From contig NZ_JAHZSV010000010.1 in NCBI RefSeq assembly GCF_019457905.1, forward strand, positions 62,001 to 126,000: DNA of 64,000 nucleotides, read 5' to 3'. A model generated the notes under the pieces. The model was not told the origin of the DNA and ran no database searches. It was given only the letters and a program-made list of their open reading frames with translations. Below, piece by piece: positions 24,206-35,465 of this stretch. Numbering within the stretch: position 1 is the stretch's first letter; the number at the start of each line of letters is the position of its first letter. The stretch comes from Flagellimonas abyssi. GTDB taxonomy: Bacteria; Bacteroidota; Bacteroidia; Flavobacteriales; Flavobacteriaceae. Made by a program: the position numbers and the translations under genes.

Positions 24206-25744
24206 TCAATCCAATTTGTAGAGCACTTTGTAATATTCGTCTACGGATTTCTGCCATGTAAAGCGTTTTTTTCGTGCCGCAGTCTGTATTTTTTTCCAAG
24301 TTGGTTTATCATTTGCGAACACATCCAAAGCTACATCCATTGCTTCCAACATGCTCTTTATTTTCTCGTCGTAGCTGTCCCCATCGAAACTAAAACCGGT
24401 TTTCATGTGCTCCACCGTATCCTTTAGTCCACCAGTGTGATGTACCAAACATGGATTTCCATTTCTCATGGCCAACATTTGGCTAATACCACAAGGTTCA
24501 AAAAGACTGGGCATAAAATAAAGGTCGGATTCCAGGTACATGGAATCAATGAGTTTTTCTGACTGACCGTTGGTGAATATAAAGTTCTTGTGCTGGTAGC
24601 TCAATTTTCTGAAGAGTTCCTCATACTCGGGAGCTCCGGTACCCAATAACATAAAGATACCATCGACCTTTTCGAGTTTTTTCAGTATTTCCACAAAGGC
24701 TTCTGGCGACCTCATGAAAAAGTAAAATTTTTGCTCTGTCAACCTGGCTACGCTCGAAGCGATGAATTTGGGTCTCTCCTCTACATAGGCCATGATTTTC
24801 TCGCCTGTGTGGGCCAAGAAATCGGCCTTGTACTTTTTATCCTCTTGCTGCAACCATCCAAACAATGCTTTGACCGTATTCCGGTAAATATTTCCTTTCT
24901 TCTCCTTGTTGATGTTTTTATAGTTACAGCCGTTCAGTATGCCGAACAATCGTCCTTCTTCATCTGCTTTCTGTAAATCGGTTTCCAAGCTTTCCCCTCC
25001 AATAAATTCGGGAGGAGAACTCGGTAACAAGACATCATCTTTATAGGATGGTGACACAGTATGTACGGCATCTGCAAATCGAATGCCCACGGCCATAAGG
25101 TTGATACAGTCTTGGTATCTGTGGTCCATCAACTTTTGATAATCCAACGGAACATTGGGGAACCAGTTTTTTACGGAGGAATAATTATTGTCGAATGGAC
25201 GTATGCCTTGAATGGCCAGATTATGGATGCTATAGACTATCCTAATATCTTTAAGGTTGGCATACTCCGGATGATATTCCCTCAAGAACAACAATAAGCT
25301 GGAGTGCCAATCGTGTAGGTGTACCAAATCCACATCACCGAATGCACCTTGCTTTATGGCCTCGGCCACCGCGGTACAAAAGATAAAATACTTAATGGCA
25401 TCGGTATAGAAGGGCTCTTCTGGGTCATTGTGATAAATGTGCGCAATATCACCCGCCTCAATTTCCGGATGGTGCAAAACGTAATGAAAAATATTGGGGA
25501 ATTCCTTTTTAGGTTTTACTTCGTAAAGTTCTGCGGTATACCCCAAACCGCGCAAGGTAAAGTTCACCGTTGTTCTTGGCAATCCTCCATGATGAAGTCT
25601 CGAATAAGCGGGCACAACCACATGTACCTTATCGCCCCGTTCGGATATCTGCCTTGGCACATCACGGACCACGTCGCCCATACCACCTGCTTTACAGTTT
25701 TCCAAAGCGTCATTTTCGGCGGCAATAAAAAGAAAGTTGTTCAT
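24206..25744 (-). CDS. glgA: glycogen/starch synthase (GT5)
   Basis: ADP- or UDP-glucose glycosyltransferase of 512 residues, GT-B fold. The N-terminal KAGGMGDVV (18-26) is the sugar-nucleotide loop (KxGGL type), the LVHLHDWHSS and YSIHNLAIQG segments are typical, and the C-terminal SLFEPCGISQMLAMRNG holds the E-x7-E-like catalytic region. No glgB, glgC or glgP neighbours are present. It lies between eno and gltA on the same strand, but eno is closed by a strong terminator, so it probably has its own promoter. Confidence 0.9.
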   Translation of the reverse strand: MNNFLFIAAENDALENCKAGGMGDVVRDVPRQISERGDKVHVVVPAYSRLHHGGLPRTTVNFTLRGLGYTAELYEVKPKKEFPNIFHYVLHHPEIEAGDIAHIYHNDPEEPFYTDAIKYFIFCTAVAEAIKQGAFGDVDLVHLHDWHSSLLLFLREYHPEYANLKDIRIVYSIHNLAIQGIRPFDNNYSSVKNWFPNVPLDYQKLMDHRYQDCINLMAVGIRFADAVHTVSPSYKDDVLLPSSPPEFIGGESLETDLQKADEEGRLFGILNGCNYKNINKEKKGNIYRNTVKALFGWLQQEDKKYKADFLAHTGEKIMAYVEERPKFIASSVARLTEQKFYFFMRSPEAFVEILKKLEKVDGIFMLLGTGAPEYEELFRKLSYQHKNFIFTNGQSEKLIDSMYLESDLYFMPSLFEPCGISQMLAMRNGNPCLVHHTGGLKDTVEHMKTGFSFDGDSYDEKIKSMLEAMDVALDVFANDKPTWKKIQTAARKKRFTWQKSVDEYYKVLYKLD

Positions 25745-25812
25745 GCGGGAGAGATATTTGAATGTTTGTTAAGTGAACCCTTAATTTAACCAAAGTTTGG
25801 AACTGAAACAAA

Positions 25813-25844
25813 AAAAAGCCTTTCCTGATCAGGAAAGGCTTTTT
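25813..25844. terminator. intrinsic terminator downstream of eno
   Basis: 15-bp arms with core GCCTTTCCTGA / TCAGGAAAGGC, bounded by A and T runs, so it can act on both strands. On the minus strand it follows eno by about 20 bases. Confidence 0.9.
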
Positions 25845-25866
25845 GTATGCTAAAAAATCATTATTC

Positions 25867-27165
<1,299 letters not shown>

Positions 27166-27277
27166 TCAATGTTTTATAGTTGTGATTATTGGCTAAAGAT
27201 ACAAAAGACAGCGTTTTTAACTCCATGATATTACTCACAAAACGCACTTAAATACTTAAAAACAGAACTATATCGTT

Positions 27278-28390
27278 TTAGTTTTTACCGGCCTTGATCA
27301 AATCGAAGAACTGGTCGAACAGATAATCTGCATCGTGTGGACCTGGACTTGCTTCCGGGTGATATTGTACCGAGAATACATCCTTGTTCTTCATTTTGAT
27401 TCCGGCCACGGTCTGGTCGTTCAAATGCGTGTGGGTGATCTCCAACTCTTCATTTGCTTCCGTCTCTTCCCTATTCACCGCAAATCCGTGGTTTTGGGAA
27501 GTGATTTCACCTTTCCCAGTAACTAAGTTAAGGATGGGGTGATTAATCCCTCTGTGTCCATTATGCATCTTATACGTGGAAACACCATTGGCCAAAGCCA
27601 ACACTTGATGACCTAGACAGATTCCGAACAAAGGCTTATCAGAGGCAATCATTTCTTTAGTGGCCGCTACTGCATCGGTCAACGGTTCTGGATCTCCAGG
27701 TCCATTGGATATAAAATATCCGTCCGGGTTCCATTCTTTCAACTGATCATAAGATGCATTGTAAGGAAACACTTTGATATAAGCTCCTCGTTTGGCCAAA
27801 TTCCTCAAAATGTTCTTTTTGATTCCGATATCCAAAGCAGAAATCTTTATTTCGGAATTCTCATCCCCGTAGAAATACGGCTCTTTTGTGGATACTTTGG
27901 ATGAAAGTTCCAAGCCTTCCATACTAGGAACTTGCTTCAATTCTTCTTTCAACGCATCAATATCGTCAACTCTTGTGGAAATCAGTGCGTTCATGGCGCC
28001 ATTATCACGAATGTAGCTCACCAAAGCACGGGTGTCCACATCTGAAATGGCCAATAGATTGTTCTTGTCCAAGAACTCCAACAAACTCATATCTGCATTG
28101 GGTCTGGAGTAATCGTAACTGAAATTTTTGCAGATTAGACCGGCAATCTTCACGGAATCAGATTCCACTTCTTCCAAATTGGCTCCATAGTTTCCAATGT
28201 GTGCATTAGTAGTTACCATTAACTGTCCGTAATAGGACGGATCTGTAAAAATCTCTTGGTAACCCGTCATCCCAGTATTGAAACAAACTTCCCCTACTGC
28301 GGTACCTTCTCTTCCTCCAACGGCCTTGCCATAAAATATGGTTCCATCCGCTAACAAAATCAACGCTTTTTTCTTTGTGTGATACTTCAT
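27278..28390 (-). CDS. carA: carbamoyl-phosphate synthase small subunit
   Basis: Glutamine amidotransferase subunit feeding ammonia to CarB for arginine and pyrimidine synthesis. Starting at ATG 28390 (MKYHTKKKALILLADG) the product is 370 residues; an earlier in-frame start would add nine non-conserved residues. The N-terminal CPSase small-chain domain is followed by a class I GATase domain with the nucleophile in FGICLGHQ (Cys near 257) and His/Glu in YHPEASPGPHD. carB is not in the window, so the pair is split. A terminator separates it from rplQ. Confidence 0.96.
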   Translation of the reverse strand: MKYHTKKKALILLADGTIFYGKAVGGREGTAVGEVCFNTGMTGYQEIFTDPSYYGQLMVTTNAHIGNYGANLEEVESDSVKIAGLICKNFSYDYSRPNADMSLLEFLDKNNLLAISDVDTRALVSYIRDNGAMNALISTRVDDIDALKEELKQVPSMEGLELSSKVSTKEPYFYGDENSEIKISALDIGIKKNILRNLAKRGAYIKVFPYNASYDQLKEWNPDGYFISNGPGDPEPLTDAVAATKEMIASDKPLFGICLGHQVLALANGVSTYKMHNGHRGINHPILNLVTGKGEITSQNHGFAVNREETEANEELEITHTHLNDQTVAGIKMKNKDVFSVQYHPEASPGPHDADYLFDQFFDLIKAGKN

Positions 28391-28425
28391 TTCGTGCTCT
28401 AGTTTCAGTTTTGACAAAAAAACAT

Positions 28426-28455
28426 AAAAAAAGGATAAGTTCTCACTTATCCTTT
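28426..28455 (-). terminator. intrinsic terminator of the ribosomal protein cluster
   Basis: Arms AAAAAGGATAAGT / ACTTATCCTTTTT around TCTC, with A/T flanks allowing function on both strands. On the minus strand it lies about 33 bases after the rplQ stop codon and closes the long ribosomal transcript before carA. Confidence 0.88.
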
Positions 28456-28487
28456 TTCGTTAAATACAATAGTTAATAACATTCTTC

Positions 28488-28991
28488 TTATTCTTCAGAA
28501 TCGTCAGTTTTGGTTTCAGCCGCTGGAGCTGGTGTTTCAGCTTTCTTGGCTCCGCCTCCTCTTCTACTTCTTCTGGTCGACTTTTTCTTGGGCTTACCTG
28601 CGTTGTAAAGCTCGTTGAAATCTACCAACTCGATCATCGCCATGTCAGCGTTATCTCCCAATCGGTTACCCAATTTAATGATTCTTGTGTAACCTCCTGG
28701 TCTGTCGCCAACTTTTTCGGCAACTGTGCTGAACAATTCTGTTACGGCCTCTTTGCTACGCAAGTTACTGAAAACAACCCTTCTGTTGTGCGTACCTTTT
28801 TCGGTAGTCTGGTTGTTCTCCGTCTTTGCTTTTGTAATCAAGGGCTCAATAAACGTTTTCAACGCCTTGGCCTTTGCAACCGTGGTGTTGATTCTTTTAT
28901 GCTCAATTAGGGAACTTCCCATGTTGGCCAACATTGCCTTTCTGTGGGCAGCTGTTCTTCCTAAGTGATTAAACTTCTTTCCGTGTCTCAT
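28488..28991 (-). CDS. rplQ: 50S ribosomal protein L17
   Basis: Large-subunit protein near the peptide exit tunnel. Residues 1-120 match L17 ([40 protein letters not shown]). The last ~40 residues form a low-complexity tail, first Arg/Lys-rich ([13 protein letters not shown]) and then Ala/Pro/Glu/Asp-rich, making the protein 167 residues against about 120-130 in E. coli. Tails of this type occur in Bacteroidota L17. Last gene of the ribosomal cluster, before the terminator. Confidence 0.97.
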   Translation of the reverse strand: MRHGKKFNHLGRTAAHRKAMLANMGSSLIEHKRINTTVAKAKALKTFIEPLITKAKTENNQTTEKGTHNRRVVFSNLRSKEAVTELFSTVAEKVGDRPGGYTRIIKLGNRLGDNADMAMIELVDFNELYNAGKPKKKSTRRSRRGGGAKKAETPAPAAETKTDDSEE

Positions 28992-29050
28992 TGTTCTAAG
29001 TTATCATCTTGCTACCAGATCCTGCTGTGTAGGAGAGCAAAATATGATTA

Positions 29051-30043
29051 TTAATCTTTATCTAATTTGTATTTGGAAAGGTCCATACCAAATTGTAGGC
29101 CTTTATTGATAACCAATTCTTCCAATTCGGTCAATGATTTTTTACCGAAGTTTCTGAACTTCATCAAATCGTTCTTGTTGAAGGAAACCAAATCTCCCAA
29201 AGTATCCACTTCGGCGGCTTTAAGACAGTTCAGTGCCCTTACGGACAAGTCCATGTCCACCAACTTGGTCTTCAACAACTGACGCATGTGCAATGATTCC
29301 TCATCGTAGGTCTCGGTCTGAGCAATTTCATCAGCCTCAAGGGTGATACGCTCATCGGAGAACAACATAAAGTGATGAATCAAGACTTTAGCGGCCTCGG
29401 TCAACGCATCTTTTGGGTGGATTGAACCATCGGTGATGATTTCGAAAACCAATTTTTCATAATCGGTCTTTTGCTCTACCCTATAGTTCTCGATACTGTA
29501 TTTTACGTTCTTTACTGGAGTGTAAACAGAATCAACCGCAATGCTTCCCAAAGGTGCATTGGATTTTTTGTTTTCCTCTGCGGGAACATAACCACGACCT
29601 TTTTCGATAACGATTTCCATGTTGATGCTCACCTTGGGGTCCATGTTACAGATTACCAAGTCTGGGTTCAGCACTTGATATCCTGAGATGAACTTTTGGA
29701 AGTCACCGGCAGTCATCTGCTCTTTTCCACTAACGGAAATAGATACAGTTTCGCTCTCAACATCATCAATCTGTCTTTTGAACCTAACTTGTTTAAGGTT
29801 CAGGATAATTTCGGTAACGTCTTCAACAACGCCTGGGATAACAGAAAACTCATGTTCAACTCCATCTATGCGCACAGAAGTGATGGCAAAACCTTCCAAA
29901 GAGGAAAGCAAAACCCTTCTCAGCGCATTCCCAACTGTTAATCCATATCCAGGTTCCAAGGGACGAAATTCGAATTTCCCCTCGAAATCTGTTGAATCGA
30001 TCATTATAACTTTATCGGGCTTCTGAAAATTAAGTAATGCCAT
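29051..30043 (-). CDS. rpoA: DNA-directed RNA polymerase subunit alpha
   Basis: Assembly scaffold of RNA polymerase. The 330-residue product has the N-terminal dimerisation domain ([20 protein letters not shown] near 33-52) and a C-terminal domain with two helix-hairpin-helix-like motifs ([35 protein letters not shown]). Its place between rpsD and rplQ is the conserved alpha-operon order. Confidence 0.98.
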   Translation of the reverse strand: MALLNFQKPDKVIMIDSTDFEGKFEFRPLEPGYGLTVGNALRRVLLSSLEGFAITSVRIDGVEHEFSVIPGVVEDVTEIILNLKQVRFKRQIDDVESETVSISVSGKEQMTAGDFQKFISGYQVLNPDLVICNMDPKVSINMEIVIEKGRGYVPAEENKKSNAPLGSIAVDSVYTPVKNVKYSIENYRVEQKTDYEKLVFEIITDGSIHPKDALTEAAKVLIHHFMLFSDERITLEADEIAQTETYDEESLHMRQLLKTKLVDMDLSVRALNCLKAAEVDTLGDLVSFNKNDLMKFRNFGKKSLTELEELVINKGLQFGMDLSKYKLDKD

Positions 30044-30064
30044 AATTGGATTAATGTTGAATTC

Positions 30065-30670
30065 TTATTTAGAGTATAATTCGACTATCAGTTGCTCCTT
30101 GATATTCTCAGGAATCTGAAGCCTTTCTGGAACAGCTACATAAGTACCTTCTTTCTTTTCAGAGTTCCAAGTAATCCATTCGTAAACACTGCTATTGTTA
30201 GCCAATGAATCCACGATGGATTGTACGGATTTGGATTTTTCCCTAACACCAACAACATCGCCAGCTTTTAGCGAGTAAGATGGAATGTTAACTACCTCTC
30301 CGTTTACAGTAATATGACGGTGCGATACCAATTGGCGCGCACCTCTTCTTGATGGGGATACTCCCATTCTGAAAACCACGTTATCTAAACGTGACTCACA
30401 CAATTGAAGCAAAACCTCACCGGTAACTCCTTCTTTTCTTTTTGCCTCGGCAAATAGATTACGGAATTGTTTTTCCAAAATACCATACGTGTATTTTGCC
30501 TTTTGCTTCTCCATCAACTGGATTGCATATTCAGATTTTTTACCACGGCGTCTGTTGTTACCGTGTTGTCCTGGAGGGTAATTTTTCTTTTCGAATGACT
30601 TATCGTCTCCGAAAATCGCTTCTCCAAATTTTCTAGCGATCTTTGTTTTTGGTCCTGTATATCTTGCCAT
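30065..30670 (-). CDS. rpsD: 30S ribosomal protein S4
   Basis: Primary 16S rRNA binder and, in E. coli, translational repressor of its operon. The 201-residue product carries an S4 RNA-binding domain ([30 protein letters not shown]) and lacks the N-terminal Cys cluster of zinc-binding S4 forms. It is preceded by a 113-base spacer with two hairpins, an unusual length for this cluster. Confidence 0.98.
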   Translation of the reverse strand: MARYTGPKTKIARKFGEAIFGDDKSFEKKNYPPGQHGNNRRRGKKSEYAIQLMEKQKAKYTYGILEKQFRNLFAEAKRKEGVTGEVLLQLCESRLDNVVFRMGVSPSRRGARQLVSHRHITVNGEVVNIPSYSLKAGDVVGVREKSKSVQSIVDSLANNSSVYEWITWNSEKKEGTYVAVPERLQIPENIKEQLIVELYSK

Positions 30671-30729
30671 CTTCTTTTAGTTTGAAAGTGCGATTATGAA
30701 TTAAGGCTTATCCTTCGATAATCTAACTG

Positions 30730-30757
30730 CACCTTCGGGTGAAGACCCTTTTTAGGG
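30730..30757 (-). promoter_or_regulatory. two adjacent hairpins in the rpsK-rpsD spacer
   Basis: On the minus strand CCCT-AAAA-AGGG (30757-30746) is followed by CACC-CGAA-GGTG (30741-30730), close to the rpsD start. This could be a leader element for S4 autoregulation or a processing site; no known motif recognised. Confidence 0.4.
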
Positions 30758-30783
30758 GGCCCGTTAAACAATATAATTGATAA

Positions 30784-31176
30784 TTAAACTCTTCTTCTTT
30801 TAGGAGGTCTACAACCATTGTGTGGTAGTGGAGTAACATCTACGATCTCTGTTACCTCGATTCCTGAGTTGTGAATGGAACGAATGGCAGATTCCCTACC
30901 GTTACCTGGTCCTTTTACATAAACCTTCACTTTTCTCAAGCCTGCTTCATGAGCAACCTTTGCACAATCTTCCGCTGCAACCTGAGCTGCGTAGGGAGTG
31001 TTCTTTTTTGAACCACGGAATCCCATTTTTCCTGCAGATGACCATGAAATAACATCACCTTTCTTATTGGTAAGAGAAATAATGATGTTGTTGAAAGATG
31101 CTACAACGTGCGCCTCTCCAGTAGCATCTACTATTACTTTGCGCTTCTTGGTTGTAGTTTTACTTGTTTTTGCCAT
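30784..31176 (-). CDS. rpsK: 30S ribosomal protein S11
   Basis: Platform protein of the small subunit contacting 16S rRNA near the E site. Length 130. Conserved block [20 protein letters not shown] near 27-46, [14 protein letters not shown] and the C-terminal [10 protein letters not shown]. The N-terminus is extended by a Lys/Thr-rich stretch ([13 protein letters not shown]). Confidence 0.98.
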   Translation of the reverse strand: MAKTSKTTTKKRKVIVDATGEAHVVASFNNIIISLTNKKGDVISWSSAGKMGFRGSKKNTPYAAQVAAEDCAKVAHEAGLRKVKVYVKGPGNGRESAIRSIHNSGIEVTEIVDVTPLPHNGCRPPKRRRV

Positions 31177-31277
31177 ATTTTTTAGTTTCTAGTGTTAGCT
31201 CTTAGTTATTGGAATCCTAGACTTTTACATTTCAAACAGATTCTTCTAACGTCTAAATACTAATGACTATGTTCTTA

Positions 31278-31652
31278 TTATTTAGTTGCTTTTTTCTTGT
31301 TGGCAACCGTTTTTCTTTTTCCTTTTCTGGTCCTAGAGTTGTTCTTTGTACGTTGACCTCTCAATGGCAATCCTGCTCTGTGACGAATTCCACGGTAACA
31401 ACCGATGTCCATCAAACGTTTGATGTTCATTGAGGTTTCAGAGCGAAGCTCTCCTTCAATCGTGTAAGCTCCAACCGCTTCCCTGATTTTACCGATTTCA
31501 TCATCGGTCCAATCGGAAACCTTGGTATCTTCACTTACTTGGGCTGCTGCCAAAATTTCTTGCGCCCTACTTTTACCTATACCGAAGATGTAGGTAAGCG
31601 AAATAACGCCACGCTTTTGTTTAGGTATATCTACCCCTGCAATTCTTGCCAT
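31278..31652 (-). CDS. rpsM: 30S ribosomal protein S13
   Basis: Head protein of the small subunit that contacts L5 and the P-site tRNA. Length 124, with [15 protein letters not shown], the H2TH-like region and [20 protein letters not shown]. The C-terminal tail is Lys-rich. A 101-base spacer without obvious structure follows before rpsK. Confidence 0.98.
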   Translation of the reverse strand: MARIAGVDIPKQKRGVISLTYIFGIGKSRAQEILAAAQVSEDTKVSDWTDDEIGKIREAVGAYTIEGELRSETSMNIKRLMDIGCYRGIRHRAGLPLRGQRTKNNSRTRKGKRKTVANKKKATK

Positions 31653-31654
31653 AA

Positions 31655-31771
31655 TTACCCTTGTCTTTGTTTAAATCTAGGATTCTTTTTGTTGATTACA
31701 TACAATCTGCCCTTTCTGCGAACGATCTTGCAGTCGGCACTTCTCTTCTTTATTGATGCTCTTACTTTCAT
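31655..31771 (-). CDS. rpmJ: 50S ribosomal protein L36, zinc-free form
   Basis: A 38-residue protein, [17 protein letters not shown] at the start and NPRFKQRQG at the end. Of the usual zinc ligands Cys11, Cys14, Cys27 and His33 only Cys14 is kept (Ser11, Asn27, Phe33), so it cannot form the CCCH site. Located between infA (4-base gap) and rpsM (2-base gap), the normal position. Confidence 0.97.
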   Translation of the reverse strand: MKVRASIKKRSADCKIVRRKGRLYVINKKNPRFKQRQG

Positions 31772-31775
31772 GTAA

Positions 31776-31991
31776 CTAGTATCTATACGTAATTCTTGCT
31801 TTTGTTAAATCGTATGGACTCATCTCCAACTTTACTTTATCACCGGGAAGCAGCTTAATATAGTGCATACGCATTTTCCCTGATATGTGCGCCGTTACCA
31901 CGTGCCCATTTTCCAATTCTACCCTGAACATTGCATTAGACAATGCTTCAATAATAGTCCCGTCTTGTTCTATTGCTGGCTGCTTTGCCAT
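31776..31991 (-). CDS. infA: translation initiation factor IF-1
   Basis: OB-fold factor of 71 residues that occupies the A site during initiation. Contains [39 protein letters not shown] and [13 protein letters not shown], all canonical. It sits directly behind secY (3-base gap); adk and map, present here in many other bacteria, are absent. Confidence 0.98.
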   Translation of the reverse strand: MAKQPAIEQDGTIIEALSNAMFRVELENGHVVTAHISGKMRMHYIKLLPGDKVKLEMSPYDLTKARITYRY

Positions 31992-31994
31992 AAA

Positions 31995-33338
31995 TTATGC
32001 TACTTTTCTGTTTTTACCGGTTTTCATCAAGCCGTCGTAATGTCTATTCAACAAATAAGAATTTACTTGTTGCACAGTGTCTATGGCCACACCTACCATA
32101 ATCAATAGTGATGTTCCTCCATAAAACAATGCCCATCCGGCCTGTACGTCCATCAATTTTACAACGATTGCTGGCAATACTGCCAACAAGGCCAAAAATA
32201 TGGATCCTGGTAATGTAATCAAGGACATGATTTTGTCCAAATAATTTCCTGTTTCCTTCCCAGGGCGTATGCCAGGAATGAAACCACCACTTCTTTTCAA
32301 ATCATCGGCCATTTTGTTGGTCGGTACTGTGATTGCTGTATAGAAGTATGTGAATATGATGATCAACACTGCAAATAGGATATTGTAAGCCAACCCAAAT
32401 ATATCGGCAAACTGTACTTCCATCCACTGACCTGCAGCTGTATCATTAAATGTTCTTCCGATCAAACTTGGTGCGAACATAATTGCCTGCGCAAAGATAA
32501 TCGGCATTACACCAGATGCATTCAATTTTAAAGGAATGTATTGACGTGCTCCCATTACGTTCTTTTCATATCCTCCAGAGGCTGTCCTTCTTGCGTATTG
32601 TACCGGAATCTGTCTTACGGCCATGGTCAAATAAACACTGGCTAAGATTACCAAGAACCAAACAATCACTTCAATCAACATAAACATGATTCCACCAGTA
32701 TTGTTGGTTGTTCTTGAGACGAATTCCTGAGCAAATGCTTGTGGCAACGTAGCGATGATACCCACCATAATCAAAAGGGAGATACCATTTCCAATTCCCT
32801 TATCGGTAATTTTCTCACCCAACCACATGGCGAATACACATCCTGTTACCAATATAATAACAGCTGGAACGATAAAATCCAAACCTTTGCCCAAAACAAA
32901 TGCACTATCCGGCACACCAAGGGCACCAAGACCGTACAAATAGGCAGGGGCTTGAACTATACAGATACCAATTGTTAACCAACGGGTAATCTGGTTGATG
33001 GTCTTTCTACCGCTCTCGCCTTCTTTTTGCAGTTTTTGAAGATAAGGAATCGCAATTCCCATCAACTGAACCACAATGGAAGCGGAGATATAGGGCATAA
33101 TACCCAAAGCGAATACCGAAGCATTCGCAAAAGCACCACCTGTAAAAGCATTCAGAATACCCAAGATTCCATTTTCGGTCTGCGAGGATAATTGGGCCAA
33201 TTGGGTGGTATCAATACCAGGAAGTACAACTTGTGCACCGAATCGGTACACCAATAATAATCCCAATGTTAGGATAATACGTTGTCTCAGTTCATCTATC
33301 TTCCAGATATTTGATATGGTCTCAATAAATTTCTTCAT
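31995..33338 (-). CDS. secY: protein translocase subunit SecY
   Basis: Central pore of the SecYEG translocon; 447 residues with ten predicted transmembrane helices. The plug region and IMPYISASIVVQLMG near 79-93, GIGNGISLLIMVGI and the cytosolic loop FKRSGG-like DDLKRSGGFIPGIRPG are present. As in E. coli it is cotranscribed with the spc ribosomal genes (rplO 11 bases upstream). Confidence 0.98.
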   Translation of the reverse strand: MKKFIETISNIWKIDELRQRIILTLGLLLVYRFGAQVVLPGIDTTQLAQLSSQTENGILGILNAFTGGAFANASVFALGIMPYISASIVVQLMGIAIPYLQKLQKEGESGRKTINQITRWLTIGICIVQAPAYLYGLGALGVPDSAFVLGKGLDFIVPAVIILVTGCVFAMWLGEKITDKGIGNGISLLIMVGIIATLPQAFAQEFVSRTTNNTGGIMFMLIEVIVWFLVILASVYLTMAVRQIPVQYARRTASGGYEKNVMGARQYIPLKLNASGVMPIIFAQAIMFAPSLIGRTFNDTAAGQWMEVQFADIFGLAYNILFAVLIIIFTYFYTAITVPTNKMADDLKRSGGFIPGIRPGKETGNYLDKIMSLITLPGSIFLALLAVLPAIVVKLMDVQAGWALFYGGTSLLIMVGVAIDTVQQVNSYLLNRHYDGLMKTGKNRKVA

Positions 33339-33349
33339 GCTATATGTTC

Positions 33350-33802
33350 TTATAAACTTATTGCTTCACCTCCTGCTGACTCGATGGCAGCTTTTGCGGA
33401 AGCAGTAAATTTATGTACAGATACTTTAAGGGACGTCTTCAATTCGCCATCACCCAATATCTTTACCAAATCATTTTTGTGGGCCAATCCATTCTCGATA
33501 AGGGTTTCCAAAGTAACTTCGTTTTTCACGGTTCCTTTGTCCACCAATTCTTGAAGTTTGCCCAAATTGATTCCTGTGTACTCTTTTCTGTTGATGTTGG
33601 TAAAACCAAACTTGGGTACACGTCTTTGCAATGGCATCTGACCACCTTCGAAACCAATCTTTTTGGAATATCCAGATCTAGACTTGGCTCCTTTGTGTCC
33701 ACGGGTAGAAGTACCTCCTTTACCGGAACCTTCTCCACGTCCTACACGTTTTCCTTCTCTGTGCACAGCGCCATCCGCTGGTTTAAGATTATTCAAATCC
33801 AT
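33350..33802 (-). CDS. rplO: 50S ribosomal protein L15
   Basis: Late-assembly large-subunit protein, 150 residues. The Gly/Arg/Lys-rich N-terminal part (KRVGRGEGSGKGGTSTRGHK, SRSGYSKKIGFEGGQMPLQR) and the globular C-terminal domain (ALIENGL-like TLIENGLAHKNDLVKILGDG) are canonical. Confidence 0.98.
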   Translation of the reverse strand: MDLNNLKPADGAVHREGKRVGRGEGSGKGGTSTRGHKGAKSRSGYSKKIGFEGGQMPLQRRVPKFGFTNINRKEYTGINLGKLQELVDKGTVKNEVTLETLIENGLAHKNDLVKILGDGELKTSLKVSVHKFTASAKAAIESAGGEAISL

Positions 33803-33815
33803 GTGCCTTTATATT

Positions 33816-33995
33816 TTAAGCTTCCTCTGTGGAAACCAAGTGTTTTACCTTATTTACCATTCCAAGGATACTAGGTGTTGCTTCGTGTTCAACTACCTGT
33901 CCGATTTTTTTCAGTCCAAGAGCCTCCAAAGTCCTTTTTTGGTTTTGTGGCTTTTTAATGCCGCTCTTTATTTGCTTAACCTTAATCTTTGACAT
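33816..33995 (-). CDS. rpmD: 50S ribosomal protein L30
   Basis: A 59-residue protein starting MSKIKVKQIKSGIKKPQNQK and containing LEALGLKKIGQVVEHE and the NKVKHLV end typical of L30. It lies between rpsE and rplO in the standard spc order. Confidence 0.96.
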   Translation of the reverse strand: MSKIKVKQIKSGIKKPQNQKRTLEALGLKKIGQVVEHEATPSILGMVNKVKHLVSTEEA

Positions 33996-34007
33996 AATAT
34001 CCTCTAT

Positions 34008-34532
34008 TTATCCTTTAAAGACTTTTTCCAAGGAAACTCCTCTTTGCTTCGCTACGGTGTCAGCACTTCTCAATTGCAACAAAGCATCGAAAGTTGCTTT
34101 TACCACATTGTGCGGGTTTGAAGATCCTTGGGACTTAGAAAGTACATCTTGTACTCCAACTGCTTCCAATACGGCTCTCACTGCTCCACCGGCGATCACC
34201 CCGGTACCATGCGATGCTGGCTTGATGAACACCCTTGCGCCTCCGAACTTTCCTTTTTGTTCGTGAGGAAGTGTTGCTTTTGTCAAAGGTATACGAACCA
34301 AGTTCTTTTTAGCATCCTCGATAGCCTTGGCGATAGCTGTGGCAACCTCTTTGGATTTACCCAAACCATGTCCAACTACTCCGTTTTCATCACCAACAAC
34401 AACTATTGCCGAAAAGCCAAAGGCTCTACCACCTTTTGTTACCTTGGTAACCCTTTGTACTCCAACCAAACGGTCTTTCAACTCCAGTCCACCTGGCTTT
34501 ACTGTCTCTACGTTCTTGTAATTCTGGTACAT
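34008..34532 (-). CDS. rpsE: 30S ribosomal protein S5
   Basis: Small-subunit protein involved in decoding fidelity, 174 residues. The double-stranded-RNA-binding-like N-terminal domain ([20 protein letters not shown]) and C-terminal domain ([20 protein letters not shown]) are intact, without obvious substitutions in the spectinomycin loop. Confidence 0.98.
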   Translation of the reverse strand: MYQNYKNVETVKPGGLELKDRLVGVQRVTKVTKGGRAFGFSAIVVVGDENGVVGHGLGKSKEVATAIAKAIEDAKKNLVRIPLTKATLPHEQKGKFGGARVFIKPASHGTGVIAGGAVRAVLEAVGVQDVLSKSQGSSNPHNVVKATFDALLQLRSADTVAKQRGVSLEKVFKG

Positions 34533-34538
34533 AGTTTA

Positions 34539-34892
34539 TTAAAATTTTAGTCCGGCCTCCCTCGCGCCTTCAGCCAATGATTTTACTCTTCCGTGATATA
34601 GGTTTCCTCCTCTATCAAAAGCCACGGCTTCAACACCAAGCTTAAGGGCCTTTTCAGCTATGGCCTTACCCACGTTGGTCGCGATTTCGGACTTTGTTCC
34701 TTTGGCATCGACATCCTTATCTCTGGATGAAGCTGCCGCCAAAGTTACACCTTTATTGTCGTCTATCAACTGGGCGTATATTTCTTTATTGCTTCTGAAG
34801 ACAGACAACCTTGGTCTTGCTTCAGTTCCGAAGGATACTTTTCGTATTCTTCTTCGGATGCGTAATTTCCTTTCAGTAGTAGATAATCCCAT
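34539..34892 (-). CDS. rplR: 50S ribosomal protein L18
   Basis: 5S rRNA-binding protein, 117 residues. [20 protein letters not shown] near 27-46 and [20 protein letters not shown] near the end match the family. The gap to rpsE is 6 bases. Confidence 0.98.
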   Translation of the reverse strand: MGLSTTERKLRIRRRIRKVSFGTEARPRLSVFRSNKEIYAQLIDDNKGVTLAAASSRDKDVDAKGTKSEIATNVGKAIAEKALKLGVEAVAFDRGGNLYHGRVKSLAEGAREAGLKF

Positions 34893-34903
34893 AGTCTTAA
34901 TTA

Positions 34904-35446
34904 TTAAGCTGATTTACCTGCTTTTCTTCTTAATTGCTCACCTACAAACTTCACACCTTTTCCTTTGTAAGGCTCTGGCTTACGGAAAGATCTTATTTTG
35001 GCAGCCACTTGACCTACCAATTGCTTGTCGTGAGATGTTAGTTTTACGATAGGGTTCTTCCCTTTTTCGGAGATAGTCTCAATCTGTACTTCTGGAGCGA
35101 TGTCCAAAACGATGTTATGAGAGAACCCAAGGGCCAAATCCAACTTTTGACCTTGATTGCTGGCTCTGTAACCAACACCTACAAGTTCCAATTGCTTGGT
35201 CCAACCATTGGTCACACCTTCTACCATATTATTGATAAGAGCGCGGTATAAACCATGTTTTGCTTTATGTTCGTTGTTATCGGAAGGTCTTTCCAAAACA
35301 ACACTTCCGTCCTCGACTTTTATGTCAATCCCTGAAAACTCTTGTGAAAGCTCACCTAGCTTACCTTTTACAGTAACCACGGAATCCTTCACTTCTATAG
35401 TGACTCCATCAGGAATTTTAACTGGACTGTTACCTATTCTAGACAT
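34904..35446 (-). CDS. rplF: 50S ribosomal protein L6
   Basis: Large-subunit protein near the factor-binding site, 180 residues with the two L6 repeats; [16 protein letters not shown] at the start and [20 protein letters not shown] at the C-terminal signature. Confidence 0.98.
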   Translation of the reverse strand: MSRIGNSPVKIPDGVTIEVKDSVVTVKGKLGELSQEFSGIDIKVEDGSVVLERPSDNNEHKAKHGLYRALINNMVEGVTNGWTKQLELVGVGYRASNQGQKLDLALGFSHNIVLDIAPEVQIETISEKGKNPIVKLTSHDKQLVGQVAAKIRSFRKPEPYKGKGVKFVGEQLRRKAGKSA

Positions 35447-35465
35447 TTTTCTTCTCTTTTCTCAA

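Noticed and set aside
28501..28610. frameshift at the rplQ 3' end explaining the unusual tail
   Set aside because: The frame is uninterrupted and low-complexity basic/acidic tails are common in Bacteroidota L17, so no error is needed.
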